A stretch of DNA of 64,000 nucleotides from Brachyspira aalborgi (GTDB lineage: Bacteria > Spirochaetota > Brachyspiria > Brachyspirales > Brachyspiraceae), in NCBI RefSeq assembly GCF_008016455.1, contig NZ_SAXU01000001.1, positions 434,001-498,000 of the forward strand, given 5' to 3'. The notes beneath the pieces are model-generated. The model searched no databases, was not told where the DNA came from, and worked only from the letters and a program-made list of their open reading frames with translations. The translations under genes and the position numbers were made by a program. Of the stretch, positions 44,403 to 52,904 are shown piece by piece; positions within the stretch are counted from its first letter, which is position 1, and each line of letters starts with the position of its first letter.

Positions 44403-45281
44403 TTATTCAAGAGTTTTTACCATATCTTTATGTATTTTTTTATTGCTCGCTATATACTGTTTTTTTGAAAAAATATCATATTCTTTCATATTTATATTTG
44501 TTATAAGTCCGCCAGCTCTTTTTAATATAACTGTAGAAGCGCAAATATCCCAAGCCGAAAGTCCAAATTCAAAAAATCCATCGGCGGCTCCTTCTGCAAC
44601 CATGCATATATCTAAAGCTGCAGAACCGTCTCTTCTTACGCATAAACTCTTTTTTACCATATTTGCAAAATCTATCATTCTATCATTTAAAAAATTATCG
44701 TTAGTAGCCGTATCGTAATAAAATCCCGTAATAATAAGAGATTCTATTAATTTATTAGTTGCGCTAACATTAATAACTTTTCCGTTTTTATAAGCTTTCG
44801 ATTTTGCATGCGCTTTATAAATAGTATTCGTTAAAGGCGCGTAAACAACTCCCAAAATTGGATAACCTTTATAAGCCAAACCTATTGAAACGCAATAAAA
44901 AGGATAGCCATGAATAAAATTACTCGTTCCGTCTATAGGGTCGACTATCCAAGAAAAATCTTTATCTTCAAAATTATTTGATTCCTCGCCTAAAAATGCG
45001 AATTTAGGATATTTTTTTAATAAATATTTTTTAATAGTTTCCTCGTTTTTTAAATCGATTTCGGTAAATAAATCCGTCTTTCCTTTTTTAGAAACTTTTC
45101 TTGGAGCGCCAAAATATTTTAAAGAATATTTGCCCGCTTTTATTGCGATATATTCCGCGTCTTTTAAGCATTTATTTAATTTAGATTTTGAAAATTTTTT
45201 AATCTCGTTTTCTATTAATCTATATTTTTTATCGTTTTCGTCTTTAGTTTTGCTCTTTTTATTAAAATTAAATATGCTCAT
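44403..45281 (-). CDS. Inositol monophosphatase family protein
   Basis: This 292-residue Mg-dependent phosphatase shows the family motifs FLGEESN, WIVDPIDGTSNFIHGYPFYCVSIG (about 115-138) and WDICASTVILKRAGG (about 246-260), with the metal-binding Asp and Glu residues intact. The family includes inositol-1-phosphatase (SuhB), histidinol-phosphatase and fructose bisphosphatase-like members; I would not choose between them. An N-terminal ~45-residue Lys-rich extension precedes the core. The gene lies 26 nt after mlaD and 63 nt before atpD. Confidence 0.8.
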   Translation of the reverse strand: MSIFNFNKKSKTKDENDKKYRLIENEIKKFSKSKLNKCLKDAEYIAIKAGKYSLKYFGAPRKVSKKGKTDLFTEIDLKNEETIKKYLLKKYPKFAFLGEESNNFEDKDFSWIVDPIDGTSNFIHGYPFYCVSIGLAYKGYPILGVVYAPLTNTIYKAHAKSKAYKNGKVINVSATNKLIESLIITGFYYDTATNDNFLNDRMIDFANMVKKSLCVRRDGSAALDICMVAEGAADGFFEFGLSAWDICASTVILKRAGGLITNINMKEYDIFSKKQYIASNKKIHKDMVKTLE

Positions 45282-45307
45282 AATAAATACTCCGTTAAAA
45301 TTAAAAT

Positions 45308-46090
45308 TTATTTATTTGTTTGAGTTTCCCTAAATAATAAAACGGAAGGATTATCTCTAACCTTTTCGCTAAATATTTTTAAATTAGAAATTATTTGAGA
45401 AACATTAGTTTGTAAATTCGTATCTTTCATTAAACTGCCAACTATTCCTTTTCCGCTTTCAACATCTCGAATTATAAAAGACAAATCTTTACTTATAACG
45501 CTTATATTTGCAATACTTTCATTAACATTTGAAATTATTTCGCCAATCTCAGATTCATTGGTATTTATTAATTTTGTTATAAGCTCGATTGTAGACGACA
45601 TATTTGTTATTATGCTTGTAAATTCTTCAAAATTAAGGTCTTTACCTATATCGCCAATAGAACCTAAAGCACTTTCTAAACTAAAAGGCTCTACTCCTTT
45701 AACTACGCTTTCGGGAGGCAAACTTTTAAGTCCTTCGGTAGTTATTGTAGGCGGAGTTGCCATTATATATTTTTCGCCTAATCCCAAACCAACAGTTTGT
45801 ATTGTAAATCTTGTTCCTTCGGGCAAAACGACATTTCTATCGGTTATGAATAGAGTCACCCTTATAGTTCCGTCTTTATTAATAGATATATCTTCGATAA
45901 ATCCTATATTTATTCCGCCGCCTCTATATGAAACTTTACCATTTACAAGCAAATCGCCTATAAATACATAATCTACATATATTCTATAACCGTTTCCTTT
46001 TAATTTTAAATTTCCTAATATGCTTATAGAAATTAAAAATAACGCTATAGTCAATATAAAGAATATTCCTAATTTTATTTTTTTTCTCAT
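45308..46090 (-). CDS. mlaD: MlaD-like MCE-domain lipid transport protein
   Basis: This 260-residue protein has an N-terminal transmembrane helix (about 7-27) and an MCE domain (about 35-115: YVFIGDLLVNGKVSYRGGGINIG, then a VxLxI strand region), as in MlaD of the phospholipid-transport system at the periplasmic face of the inner membrane. A helical C-terminal part (about 150-260) probably forms a coiled or oligomeric tunnel. It sits 31 nt after the matching ATPase gene mlaF. Other MCE systems (YrbD, Mce) are alternatives. Confidence 0.75.
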   Translation of the reverse strand: MRKKIKLGIFFILTIALFLISISILGNLKLKGNGYRIYVDYVFIGDLLVNGKVSYRGGGINIGFIEDISINKDGTIRVTLFITDRNVVLPEGTRFTIQTVGLGLGEKYIMATPPTITTEGLKSLPPESVVKGVEPFSLESALGSIGDIGKDLNFEEFTSIITNMSSTIELITKLINTNESEIGEIISNVNESIANISVISKDLSFIIRDVESGKGIVGSLMKDTNLQTNVSQIISNLKIFSEKVRDNPSVLLFRETQTNK

Positions 46091-46121
46091 AATTTTATCT
46101 TACCTTCCTCAATTTAATCAT

Positions 46122-46904
46122 TTAATCCGCATCCGCAGGTTTTATAGTTTCTATATCCTCGCCTTTTTTAGCAATACTACTCATAAAGAAAAATTTCAAA
46201 TGAGGCTCTTCAATTTCATGCAAACGCTCTGGAGCGCCTCCTTCAATAATTTTACCATTATGAAGCATTACGACTCTATCAGCCATTCTAAAAACGCTAG
46301 TCATATCATGAGTAATAACTATACTCGTAACATTAAGTAAATTTTGCATCTTTATTATCAAATCGTCTATTATTCTAGACATAATCGGGTCTAATCCCGT
46401 TGTCGGCTCGTCATAAAGTAAAATCTCTGGGTCCATAGCAATCGCTCTTGCCAAACCGACTCTCTTTTTCATACCGCCAGAAAGTTCGGATGGCATTTTT
46501 TTTTCTATATTTGGCATTCCAACCATATCCAAAACTTCCGCAACTTTTATTTTTATTCTATCTTCGGGCATATCTTTTTTTATTCTTCGGAGTCCAAAAC
46601 TTACATTTTCGTAAACATTTAAAGAATCGAAAAGCGCCGCTCCTTGAAAAACCATAGCGAATTTTTTACGAACTTCCGTTAATTCGTTATCCGAAATTTT
46701 ATTAATATCTTGTCCTTCAACGATTATAGTTCCAGAATCTGGCTGCAATAATCCAATCAAATGTTTTATAAGAACGCTTTTACCACAGCCCGAATTTCCT
46801 ATAATAGATAAAGTTTCTCCTCTATTAACTATAAGATTAACTCCGCTCAATACAATTTGAGAGCCAAAACTTTTATATACTTCTTTCATTTCTATAATAT
46901 TCAT
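46122..46904 (-). CDS. mlaF: MlaF-like ABC ATPase
   Basis: This 260-residue ATP-binding protein has Walker [15 protein letters not shown] (around residue 38), the Q-loop [21 protein letters not shown], the signature [15 protein letters not shown], Walker [15 protein letters not shown] and the switch HDM in [10 protein letters not shown]. These match MlaF/YrbF. In the Mla pathway it drives MlaD-E-dependent phospholipid transport between the membranes. A permease gene (mlaE) is not seen beside it, so it is probably elsewhere. Confidence 0.82.
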   Translation of the reverse strand: MNIIEMKEVYKSFGSQIVLSGVNLIVNRGETLSIIGNSGCGKSVLIKHLIGLLQPDSGTIIVEGQDINKISDNELTEVRKKFAMVFQGAALFDSLNVYENVSFGLRRIKKDMPEDRIKIKVAEVLDMVGMPNIEKKMPSELSGGMKKRVGLARAIAMDPEILLYDEPTTGLDPIMSRIIDDLIIKMQNLLNVTSIVITHDMTSVFRMADRVVMLHNGKIIEGGAPERLHEIEEPHLKFFFMSSIAKKGEDIETIKPADAD

Positions 46905-46924
46905 TAATAAAAACCTTATAAACT

Positions 46925-47935
46925 CTAAACGGTAATTCTCAAAAATTTAATTTCATTATCCGCTTTAATTCTATAATTTCCCATGCATGCGGGAATAAGA
47001 ACGGTTTTACCCGCTTTTAATTTTATATTATTATCTTTTATATCCGATTCTATAAATCCGTCTCCTTCTATATCAATAAAAATTTCAAAAGTTTTAGAAT
47101 TTGTTTGCGAAGAGAATTTATTTTTAATAAAATATTCTTCCGCCGTAAAATATTTATTTGAAAATATTTCGTTAATTTCTAAATCTTTATTTTTAAATTT
47201 ATTTCTTTTTTCAGATTTTAATTGATAAGCGTCTATATTTTCTATAACATTAAAAGCGTCTTCAATATGCAATTCTCTCGCTTTTCCGTCTTTATCGATT
47301 CTTTTCCAATCGTATAATCTATAAGTAATATCGCTTGAAGTTTGTATTTCTGCTATCATTGTATCCCCCAAGATTGCATGAACGCATCCGTTTGGAATAT
47401 AATAAGCATCTCCTTTTTTAACTTCAAAATAATTAAATAAACTTTCTATATTATTTATATTATTGTCAATCGCTTTTTTAAGAATATTTTTATCTATTCC
47501 TTCTCTTAAACCTAATAAAATTTTAGCGTTATTTTTCGCTTCTACAATATACCACATTTCATTTTTGCCATGTTTTTTATGTTTTTTGTAGGCATATTCT
47601 TCATCGGGATGAACTTGTATAGAGAGTTTATCTTTTGCGTCTATAAATTTTATTAATAACGGAAAATATTTTTCTTTTTTTGCCGATATCAATTGCAAAG
47701 CTTCAATGCAATTAGAACCTAAAAATTCTTCTTTGTATCTTTCTACTAAAAATGATAAAGTTTTTCCTTTAAACTCTCCGTTTAGGATTATGCTTTTTTC
47801 CTCGTTTAAGTCGGATATTTCCCAACTTTCGCCTATATTTTTATCGCTTTCAAAAGGTTTTGAATATAAAGATGCAAGCAAACTTCCGCCCCAAACGGTT
47901 TCTTTAGCTATTTCAGATAATTCTAATATATACAT
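46925..47935 (-). CDS. manA: Mannose-6-phosphate isomerase, class I
   Basis: ManA interconverts mannose-6-phosphate and fructose-6-phosphate using zinc. I start at ATG 47933-47935 (336 residues); a TTG 12 codons earlier lies within the promoter. Motifs: the Zn-binding QVHPDEEYA (His-x-x-Glu), EMWYIVEA, and [21 protein letters not shown] (His). The C-terminal RMLC-type barrel ends at IKFLRITV. It precedes mlaF by 20 nt. The start seems leaderless. Identification is firm. Confidence 0.9.
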   Translation of the reverse strand: MYILELSEIAKETVWGGSLLASLYSKPFESDKNIGESWEISDLNEEKSIILNGEFKGKTLSFLVERYKEEFLGSNCIEALQLISAKKEKYFPLLIKFIDAKDKLSIQVHPDEEYAYKKHKKHGKNEMWYIVEAKNNAKILLGLREGIDKNILKKAIDNNINNIESLFNYFEVKKGDAYYIPNGCVHAILGDTMIAEIQTSSDITYRLYDWKRIDKDGKARELHIEDAFNVIENIDAYQLKSEKRNKFKNKDLEINEIFSNKYFTAEEYFIKNKFSSQTNSKTFEIFIDIEGDGFIESDIKDNNIKLKAGKTVLIPACMGNYRIKADNEIKFLRITV

Positions 47936-47942
47936 AAATAAT

Positions 47943-47971
47943 ATTATATAAGAAAAAATTAAATAATTCAA
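47943..47971 (-). promoter_or_regulatory. Promoter of manA, predicted leaderless start
   Basis: TTGAAT (47966-47971), 17-bp spacer, TATAAT (47943-47948) on the minus strand; the ATG follows 7 nt after the -10 box with no Shine-Dalgarno. Confidence 0.55.
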
Positions 47972-48016
47972 TAATATATATTATAAAAATATCTTATGCA
48001 ATATTATGTTTATTTA

Positions 48017-48045
48017 TTGATATTTATTATATTTTAATGTATAAT
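48017..48045 (+). promoter_or_regulatory. Promoter of gltX
   Basis: TTGATA (48017-48022), 17-bp spacer, TATAAT (48040-48045), about 51 nt before the ATG. Confidence 0.65.
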
Positions 48046-48096
48046 ATCTTTATTCAAAATAAAATTAACAAATAATTTAATTTTTAAGGAAAATTT

Positions 48097-49542
48097 ATGT
48101 CCGATATTAGAGTCAGATTCGCTCCGTCACCAACGGGTTTTTTACATATAGGAAATGCAAGAACCGCATTATTTAATTGGCTTTATGCAAAGTCGGTTAA
48201 TGGAAAATTAATATTGAGAATAGAAGATACCGACCAGGAGAGAAGCACAAAAGAAGCGGTTGATATGGCAATAAAATCTTTAAAATGGCTTGGAGTCGAT
48301 TGGGATGAAGGACCAGAAGTTAATGGAAATTATGGACCTTATTTTCAATCGGAAAGATTAGATATATACAAAAAATATACAGAAAAACTTATGGAAGAAG
48401 GAAAGGCTTATTATTGTTTTTGCTCTTCGGAAGAATTAGAAAAAAAATCAAACATGCAAAAAACTTTAAATCAGCCAATAATTTACGATGGAAAATGTAA
48501 AGATATTCCTTTAGAAGAAGCTAAAAAAAGAGTCGCAAACGGAGAGGCGGCAAAAATAAGATTCAGAGTTCCTAAAAACGAAGAAATTATTTTTGAAGAT
48601 TTCGTTAGAGGAACGGTAAAAACTAATAGCGATGAAATTGGCGATATTATAATCGTTAGAGAAAACGGTTTTCCAACTTATAATTATGCCGTAGTTATAG
48701 ACGATATGCTAATGAAAATAACTCATATTATAAGAGGGGAAGACCATATTTCAAATACTCCAAAACAGATTTTAATTTATAAAGCGTTAGGAAGCGAACC
48801 TCCGAAATTTGCTCATACTTCTTCGATACTTGGAGACGACAGAAAAAAATTATCGAAAAGACATGGCGCCGCTACTCTTATGGAATATAAAGAAGAAGGA
48901 TTTTTGCCTCAAGCTATGCGAAATTTTTTAGCTCTGCTCGGTTGGACGCATCCCGAAGCTATAGAAACTATGAACGATAAAGAAATGATAAAAGCTTTTA
49001 CTCTATCTCGTTTTTCAAAAAGTCCCGCGATATTCGATACGGCTAAATTAAGACATTTAAACGCTTGGCATATAAAAAATATCGATTTAGAGGAAGCGGT
49101 TGAATTATTTATTCCATATTTAATAAAAGGCGGATTCTTAAAAGAAAATTACACGGAAAGCGAAAAAAATTGGGCTAAAAAACTTGTTTCGGTAATAAGG
49201 CATAATTGCGTAGTTTTATCGGATATAAATAAATATGTTCCCGTATTTTTTGAAAACGATTTTGAATTGGATAACGAAATGAAAGAAATTGTAAATAAAG
49301 AAGAAAGTAAAAATTTGCTTAAATTTATAAAAAGCAATATAGAAAATGCAAATGAAATAACAGACGAATATATGAAAAATTTAATAAAATCGGCTCAAAA
49401 AGAAACGGGTTTAAAAGGACCAAATTTATATCATCCTATTCGATATGTTTTAACGGGAAGCAAAGCTGGAACGGAGCTTTCGCATATTTGCGAGCTTTTG
49501 GGTAAAGATAATATTTTATATAGATTATCCAAATATATTTAA
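48097..49542 (+). CDS. gltX: Glutamyl-tRNA synthetase
   Basis: GltX charges tRNA-Glu with glutamate. The 481-residue class-I synthetase has the HIGH-type motif SPTGFLHIGNARTALFNW (about 8-25), the EDTDQERS segment, and the KMSKS-type KKLSKRHGA (about 247-255), followed by the anticodon-binding helical region (about 320-480). Length is usual. AAGGA precedes ATG. The following response regulator starts 12 nt after the stop. No glutamine amidotransferase gatCAB genes are in the window, so discriminating status is unknown. Confidence 0.95.
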   Translation: MSDIRVRFAPSPTGFLHIGNARTALFNWLYAKSVNGKLILRIEDTDQERSTKEAVDMAIKSLKWLGVDWDEGPEVNGNYGPYFQSERLDIYKKYTEKLMEEGKAYYCFCSSEELEKKSNMQKTLNQPIIYDGKCKDIPLEEAKKRVANGEAAKIRFRVPKNEEIIFEDFVRGTVKTNSDEIGDIIIVRENGFPTYNYAVVIDDMLMKITHIIRGEDHISNTPKQILIYKALGSEPPKFAHTSSILGDDRKKLSKRHGAATLMEYKEEGFLPQAMRNFLALLGWTHPEAIETMNDKEMIKAFTLSRFSKSPAIFDTAKLRHLNAWHIKNIDLEEAVELFIPYLIKGGFLKENYTESEKNWAKKLVSVIRHNCVVLSDINKYVPVFFENDFELDNEMKEIVNKEESKNLLKFIKSNIENANEITDEYMKNLIKSAQKETGLKGPNLYHPIRYVLTGSKAGTELSHICELLGKDNILYRLSKYI

Positions 49543-49554
49543 CAAGGGAAAAAT

Positions 49555-49947
49555 ATGATAAACGGAAAACCTTTAATATTAGCTGTAGACGATGAAGAAA
49601 ATATTAGAAATCTTATAACTTATACATTTGAAGAGCATAATCTCGAAGTAATGACGGCTGAAAACGGAAAAGCGGCTATAACTATATTGGAAAATAATCC
49701 TATAGATGTAATTATAACCGATTTACTTATGCCGACAATGACGGGACTCGCTTTAATAAGAGAAATGAAAAAGAGAAAAAGCTCGATTCCGATTATTATA
49801 ATCACAGCTTACGGAAATACGGAAATGGTAAAAGAGATAATAGCCGAAGGCGTTTTTAGACTTATAGAAAAACCTCTCGATTTTGACATATTAGTTCCTA
49901 TAGTTCAAGATGCGATAGAAAATAAAAAGAAAAATTCTAAAAAGTAA
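49555..49947 (+). CDS. Single-domain response regulator
   Basis: This 130-residue protein is a lone receiver domain of CheY type: LAVDDEENIRNLI at the N-terminus (acidic pocket), the phospho-acceptor Asp in VIITDLLMPTMTGL (about 56), the switch Thr in IIITAYG and the Lys in LIEKPLDFD. No output domain is present, so it acts by protein-protein interaction. AAGGG precedes ATG, 12 nt after gltX; a terminator follows. No histidine kinase is adjacent. Confidence 0.88.
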   Translation: MINGKPLILAVDDEENIRNLITYTFEEHNLEVMTAENGKAAITILENNPIDVIITDLLMPTMTGLALIREMKKRKSSIPIIIITAYGNTEMVKEIIAEGVFRLIEKPLDFDILVPIVQDAIENKKKNSKK

Positions 49948-49978
49948 AAGCCCAATGCTTTAAAAACATTAGGCTTTT
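49946..49978. terminator. Bidirectional rho-independent terminator
   Basis: AAAAGCCCAATG (49946-49957) pairs with CATTAGGCTTTT (49967-49978): 11 of 12 pairs and one C-A mismatch, 9-nt loop, with A/T runs at both sides. It lies between the response regulator (+) and the convergent gltD-like gene (-). Confidence 0.8.
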
Positions 49979-50008
49979 AGGAAATTAAAATATTGATGTA
50001 AAAAAGAA

Positions 50009-51409
50009 TCATTTTGCAGATAAATATTTGTCTATTCCGTAAGCGGCTCTTTTTCCGTCTCCAATAGCAAGTATAACAGTAGCAGCACCTCTTGCAGCGT
50101 CTCCTCCTGCAAATACTCCATCCATTGATGTTGCGCCCGTTTCTTCGTCTATAACATAAGTTCCTTTTTTGCTTATTTTAAGCTCGGGAACTTTTCTTGC
50201 AATTAAAGGATTAGGCGTAGTTCCTATAGCTATAATAACGGCGTCAACTTCTATATCTTCAATTTTTCCTTCAACTGCTATTGGTTTTCTTCTTCCGTCT
50301 TCGTCAGGTTCGCCTAATTCCATAACTTGAGTTCTTATAGCGACAACATTATCGTTTTCATCTCCTACAACTTCCAAAGGCGCTCTTAAAAATCTAAACT
50401 CTACGCCTTCTTCTATAGCATGATGAATTTCTTCTAATCTTGCAGGAAGCTCTTTTTCCGTTCTTCTATAAACTATATAAACTTTTTCAGCTCCAAGTCT
50501 AACCGCGGTTCTGCATGCATCCATAGCGACATTACCGCCTCCCAAAACCGCTACTTTTTTATGTCTTATAACGGGCGTGTCGACTTCTGGGAATTTGTAA
50601 GCGCCCATTAAATTGACTCTCGTCAAATATTCGTTTGCAGAATAAACTCCGCATAAATGTTCGCCTGGAACATTCAAAAATAAAGGAAGTCCCGCTCCCG
50701 TTCCTAAAAATACGGCGTCATATTCTTTTCTTAATTCTCCAAAATCTATAGATATTCCCGCAACTTCGTTTATTTTAAATTTAACTCCGTCTCTTTTAAG
50801 ATTTTCAACTTCATGCGCCACCAATTCTTTAGGTAAACGAAATTCTGGAATTCCATACATTAAAACTCCGCCGATTGTATGAAGCGCCTCTAAAACTGTG
50901 ACATCATAACCTAATTTAATTAAATCTCCCGCGCATGCCAAACCCGCAGGACCCGCTCCAATAACGCAAACTTTTTTTCCGTTTTGTTCGACTTTTAAAT
51001 CTTCATGTTCCGAATTTTTTCTTTCGTAATCGGCTACAAACATTTCTAATTTTCCAATAGCTACAGGCTCGAATTTTTTACCGACAACGCATCTCTCTTC
51101 GCATTGAGTTTCTTGAGGACAAACTCTTCCGCATGCGGCTGGCAAAGCGTTAGTTTCTTTAATCTTTTTAGCCGCTTCTAAAAATTTTCCGTCAGCGACT
51201 AATCCTATAAATTCGGGAATTTTTACTTTCGCTGGGCAACCTTCCATACAATGCGGAACTTTGCAATCTAAACATCTTAAAGCTTCTTTTAAAGCCTGTT
51301 CTTCGGTATAACCTAAAGGAACTTCTTTAAAATCCATTCTGCGTTCTTCGGCGCTTCTTGTAGGCATATCCTGTCTTGGTATTTCGCCTAATTTTGACCT
51401 TGGGGGCAT
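50009..51409 (-). CDS. GltD/NfnB-like NADPH-dependent oxidoreductase subunit
   Basis: This 466-residue protein has two N-terminal Cys clusters (CLDCKVPHCMEGC at 46-58, and ACGRVCPQETQCEERC) for [4Fe-4S] binding. FAD- and NADPH-binding Rossmann folds follow: VCVIGAGPAGLACAGDLIKLGYDVTVLE, then VAVLGGGNVAMDACRTAVRLGA, and the C-terminal GVFAGGDAARGAATVILAIGDGKRAA. It matches the glutamate synthase small subunit (GltD/GltA homotetrameric type) and also NfnB of electron-bifurcating transhydrogenase. No gltB large subunit or nfnA is adjacent, so I leave the function open. Confidence 0.8.
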   Translation of the reverse strand: MPPRSKLGEIPRQDMPTRSAEERRMDFKEVPLGYTEEQALKEALRCLDCKVPHCMEGCPAKVKIPEFIGLVADGKFLEAAKKIKETNALPAACGRVCPQETQCEERCVVGKKFEPVAIGKLEMFVADYERKNSEHEDLKVEQNGKKVCVIGAGPAGLACAGDLIKLGYDVTVLEALHTIGGVLMYGIPEFRLPKELVAHEVENLKRDGVKFKINEVAGISIDFGELRKEYDAVFLGTGAGLPLFLNVPGEHLCGVYSANEYLTRVNLMGAYKFPEVDTPVIRHKKVAVLGGGNVAMDACRTAVRLGAEKVYIVYRRTEKELPARLEEIHHAIEEGVEFRFLRAPLEVVGDENDNVVAIRTQVMELGEPDEDGRRKPIAVEGKIEDIEVDAVIIAIGTTPNPLIARKVPELKISKKGTYVIDEETGATSMDGVFAGGDAARGAATVILAIGDGKRAAYGIDKYLSAK

Positions 51410-51454
51410 ATATTTTTCTCCTAAAATTTGGATATTTTTAATAATTATTTAAAT

Positions 51455-51482
51455 ATTATACTACATAATTAAATATAGTCAA
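51455..51482 (-). promoter_or_regulatory. Promoter of the gltD-like gene
   Basis: TTGACT (51477-51482), 16-bp spacer, TATAAT (51455-51460) on the minus strand. A second TTGACT lies 7 bp further upstream. Confidence 0.6.
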
Positions 51483-51530
51483 TAGTCAATATATAAAATA
51501 TTAATTAGTATTTATTAAAATAAAATCTAA

Positions 51531-52019
51531 TTAATCATTTAATTTATATTTATACCAATAAGAATTTCCAACATGCTTTTGCATAACTTTTTTTATTCCG
51601 CTTAAATCAAATGTGGCTATTGGTTCAAAGTTTTTCATTAATTTTGCGGATTTGCCATTATAAAGCATTTTTGTTAATACGCTAGCTCTATTGGATGGCA
51701 CATTTATACCATAGCATCCCATATCGTCAGATTTAAAATCGTCAGAATGAAAAGTGCTATTAATATCATTGCCTTCATTATCGGTTATAACTAAAATTAA
51801 ATTGTCCCCTTTTTGTATATCTCCATGAAAAATCGCTATTACAGAGTATCCAAGAGAATCTACATTAACGCCTATTAATATATAAGCCCCACTATCTCCC
51901 AAATCATAAGTTGTAAAAGTAGTTAAAGGTTCTCCATTTTTAGTGTATGCAGTGCCAACTTCCCATTTAGCAAAAAGCATTGCCGAAAACATTAAAAATA
52001 AAAATATAATTTTCTTCAT
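51531..52019 (-). CDS. Secreted hypothetical protein
   Basis: This 162-residue protein has a signal peptide (1-17, cleavage after LFA), so it is exported. The mature part is a single beta-rich domain (YILIGVNVDSLGYSVIAIFHGDI) with one Cys (GCYGINVP) and no known motif. AGGAG precedes ATG. Its perfect promoter suggests strong expression. I recognise no family. It is alone between gltD-like and another small secreted protein of the same orientation. Confidence 0.6.
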   Translation of the reverse strand: MKKIIFLFLMFSAMLFAKWEVGTAYTKNGEPLTTFTTYDLGDSGAYILIGVNVDSLGYSVIAIFHGDIQKGDNLILVITDNEGNDINSTFHSDDFKSDDMGCYGINVPSNRASVLTKMLYNGKSAKLMKNFEPIATFDLSGIKKVMQKHVGNSYWYKYKLND

Positions 52020-52049
52020 AAAAACTCCTAATTGTTAAATTATAAATTA

Positions 52050-52078
52050 ATTATAATAGATATATATAAATTTGTCAA
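52050..52078 (-). promoter_or_regulatory. Consensus promoter of the 51531 gene
   Basis: TTGACA (52073-52078) and TATAAT (52050-52055), 17-bp spacer, both hexamers perfect, on the minus strand. Confidence 0.8.
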
Positions 52079-52100
52079 TTTAATAAATAAGATTTTTTAT

Positions 52101-52643
52101 TTATTTATTTTTTATTTCTTCAAAAGCATTTTTAAATTTTTTAGAAAAATCTGATTTTACTTCTATATTTTTAAATCCCGCGCTATTTTCAATTCTTATT
52201 GCAACTAAATTTCCTATATTATCAACTCTCGCATTTGCATTTATAGTATATGTATCAAAAGAATCTGCATCATACAAAAGCCATTTATATGTGCTTAACA
52301 TTTCGCCTTTATCAATCTTTGACATTTCGCTTGTATAATTAAGATTTATAAAACTATTATCACTAAATTTTAAAATTATTTTATTTCCTTTTGAAATAGT
52401 AAAAGCTGCGCTACTTACATATAAAGCGTCTAAAATTACATTGTCAGTATTTACCAATTTACTAAATCTTAATTTAATTGTCGTATCCCAACCCGTTATT
52501 GTCATATAATCGGTTTCATAATGTTGCGTTCCGTAAAAACTATCGTTAACAGTTTTAACTTTTACGGCGCAGGATATTAATAATAAAATTGGCGACAATA
52601 AAAATAATTTCTTTAATTCTTTTAATTTTAATAATTTTTTCAT
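52101..52643 (-). CDS. Lipoprotein of unknown function
   Basis: I start at ATG 52641-52643 (180 residues, MKKLLKLKELKKLF), which has AGGA at good spacing; the frame is open 16 codons further upstream but without support. The N-terminus is Lys/Leu-rich, then hydrophobic, with a lipobox LLISC. The mature part is beta-rich (ITGWDTTIKLRFSKLVNTDN) with a helical C-terminus; no motif is recognised. It has its own promoter, back to back with a + strand promoter. Confidence 0.6.
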   Translation of the reverse strand: MKKLLKLKELKKLFLLSPILLLISCAVKVKTVNDSFYGTQHYETDYMTITGWDTTIKLRFSKLVNTDNVILDALYVSSAAFTISKGNKIILKFSDNSFINLNYTSEMSKIDKGEMLSTYKWLLYDADSFDTYTINANARVDNIGNLVAIRIENSAGFKNIEVKSDFSKKFKNAFEEIKNK

Positions 52644-52671
52644 AAAATAAATTCCTAATTGATTTTTTATA

Positions 52672-52699
52672 ATTATATAGATTATTAGCAATTTTTCAA
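52672..52699 (-). promoter_or_regulatory. Promoter of the 52101 lipoprotein gene
   Basis: TTGAAA (52694-52699), 16-bp spacer, TATAAT (52672-52677) on the minus strand. Confidence 0.55.
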
Positions 52700-52710
52700 G
52701 TATTAAAGTG

Positions 52711-52738
52711 TTGACATTAATTAATTATAATATACAAT
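52711..52738 (+). promoter_or_regulatory. Promoter-like pair preceding an isolated hairpin
   Basis: TTGACA (52711-52716), 16-bp spacer, TACAAT (52733-52738). Predicted start near 52745; no coding region follows until murJ, which has its own promoter. Confidence 0.45.
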
Positions 52739-52769
52739 ATTAACACAGTATTTAAATTATCATAATTAA

Positions 52770-52800
52770 GAAGAGTAGTCTATTTGCTTGGCTACTCTTC
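52770..52800 (+). ncRNA. Candidate small RNA hairpin or leader element
   Basis: GAAGAGTAG (52770-52778) pairs perfectly with CTACTCTTC (52792-52800); two inner pairs (T-G, C-G) extend it to 11 bp with a 9-nt loop. It is followed by GAATTTTAAATATTT. It lies between a promoter-like pair and the murJ promoter, and could be the terminator of a ~60-nt RNA. Confidence 0.35.
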
Positions 52801-52850
52801 GAATTTTAAATATTTATTATCAATAAAAACTCAAACGATTAATTATAATA

Positions 52851-52879
52851 TTAACATAAATTTATTTTTTATATATAAT
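52851..52879 (+). promoter_or_regulatory. Promoter of murJ
   Basis: TTAACA (52851-52856), 17-bp spacer, TATAAT (52874-52879), 25 nt before the ATG with an AGAGA site between. Confidence 0.65.
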
Positions 52880-52904
52880 ATCATAAATTATTTTAGAGAT
52901 TCTT

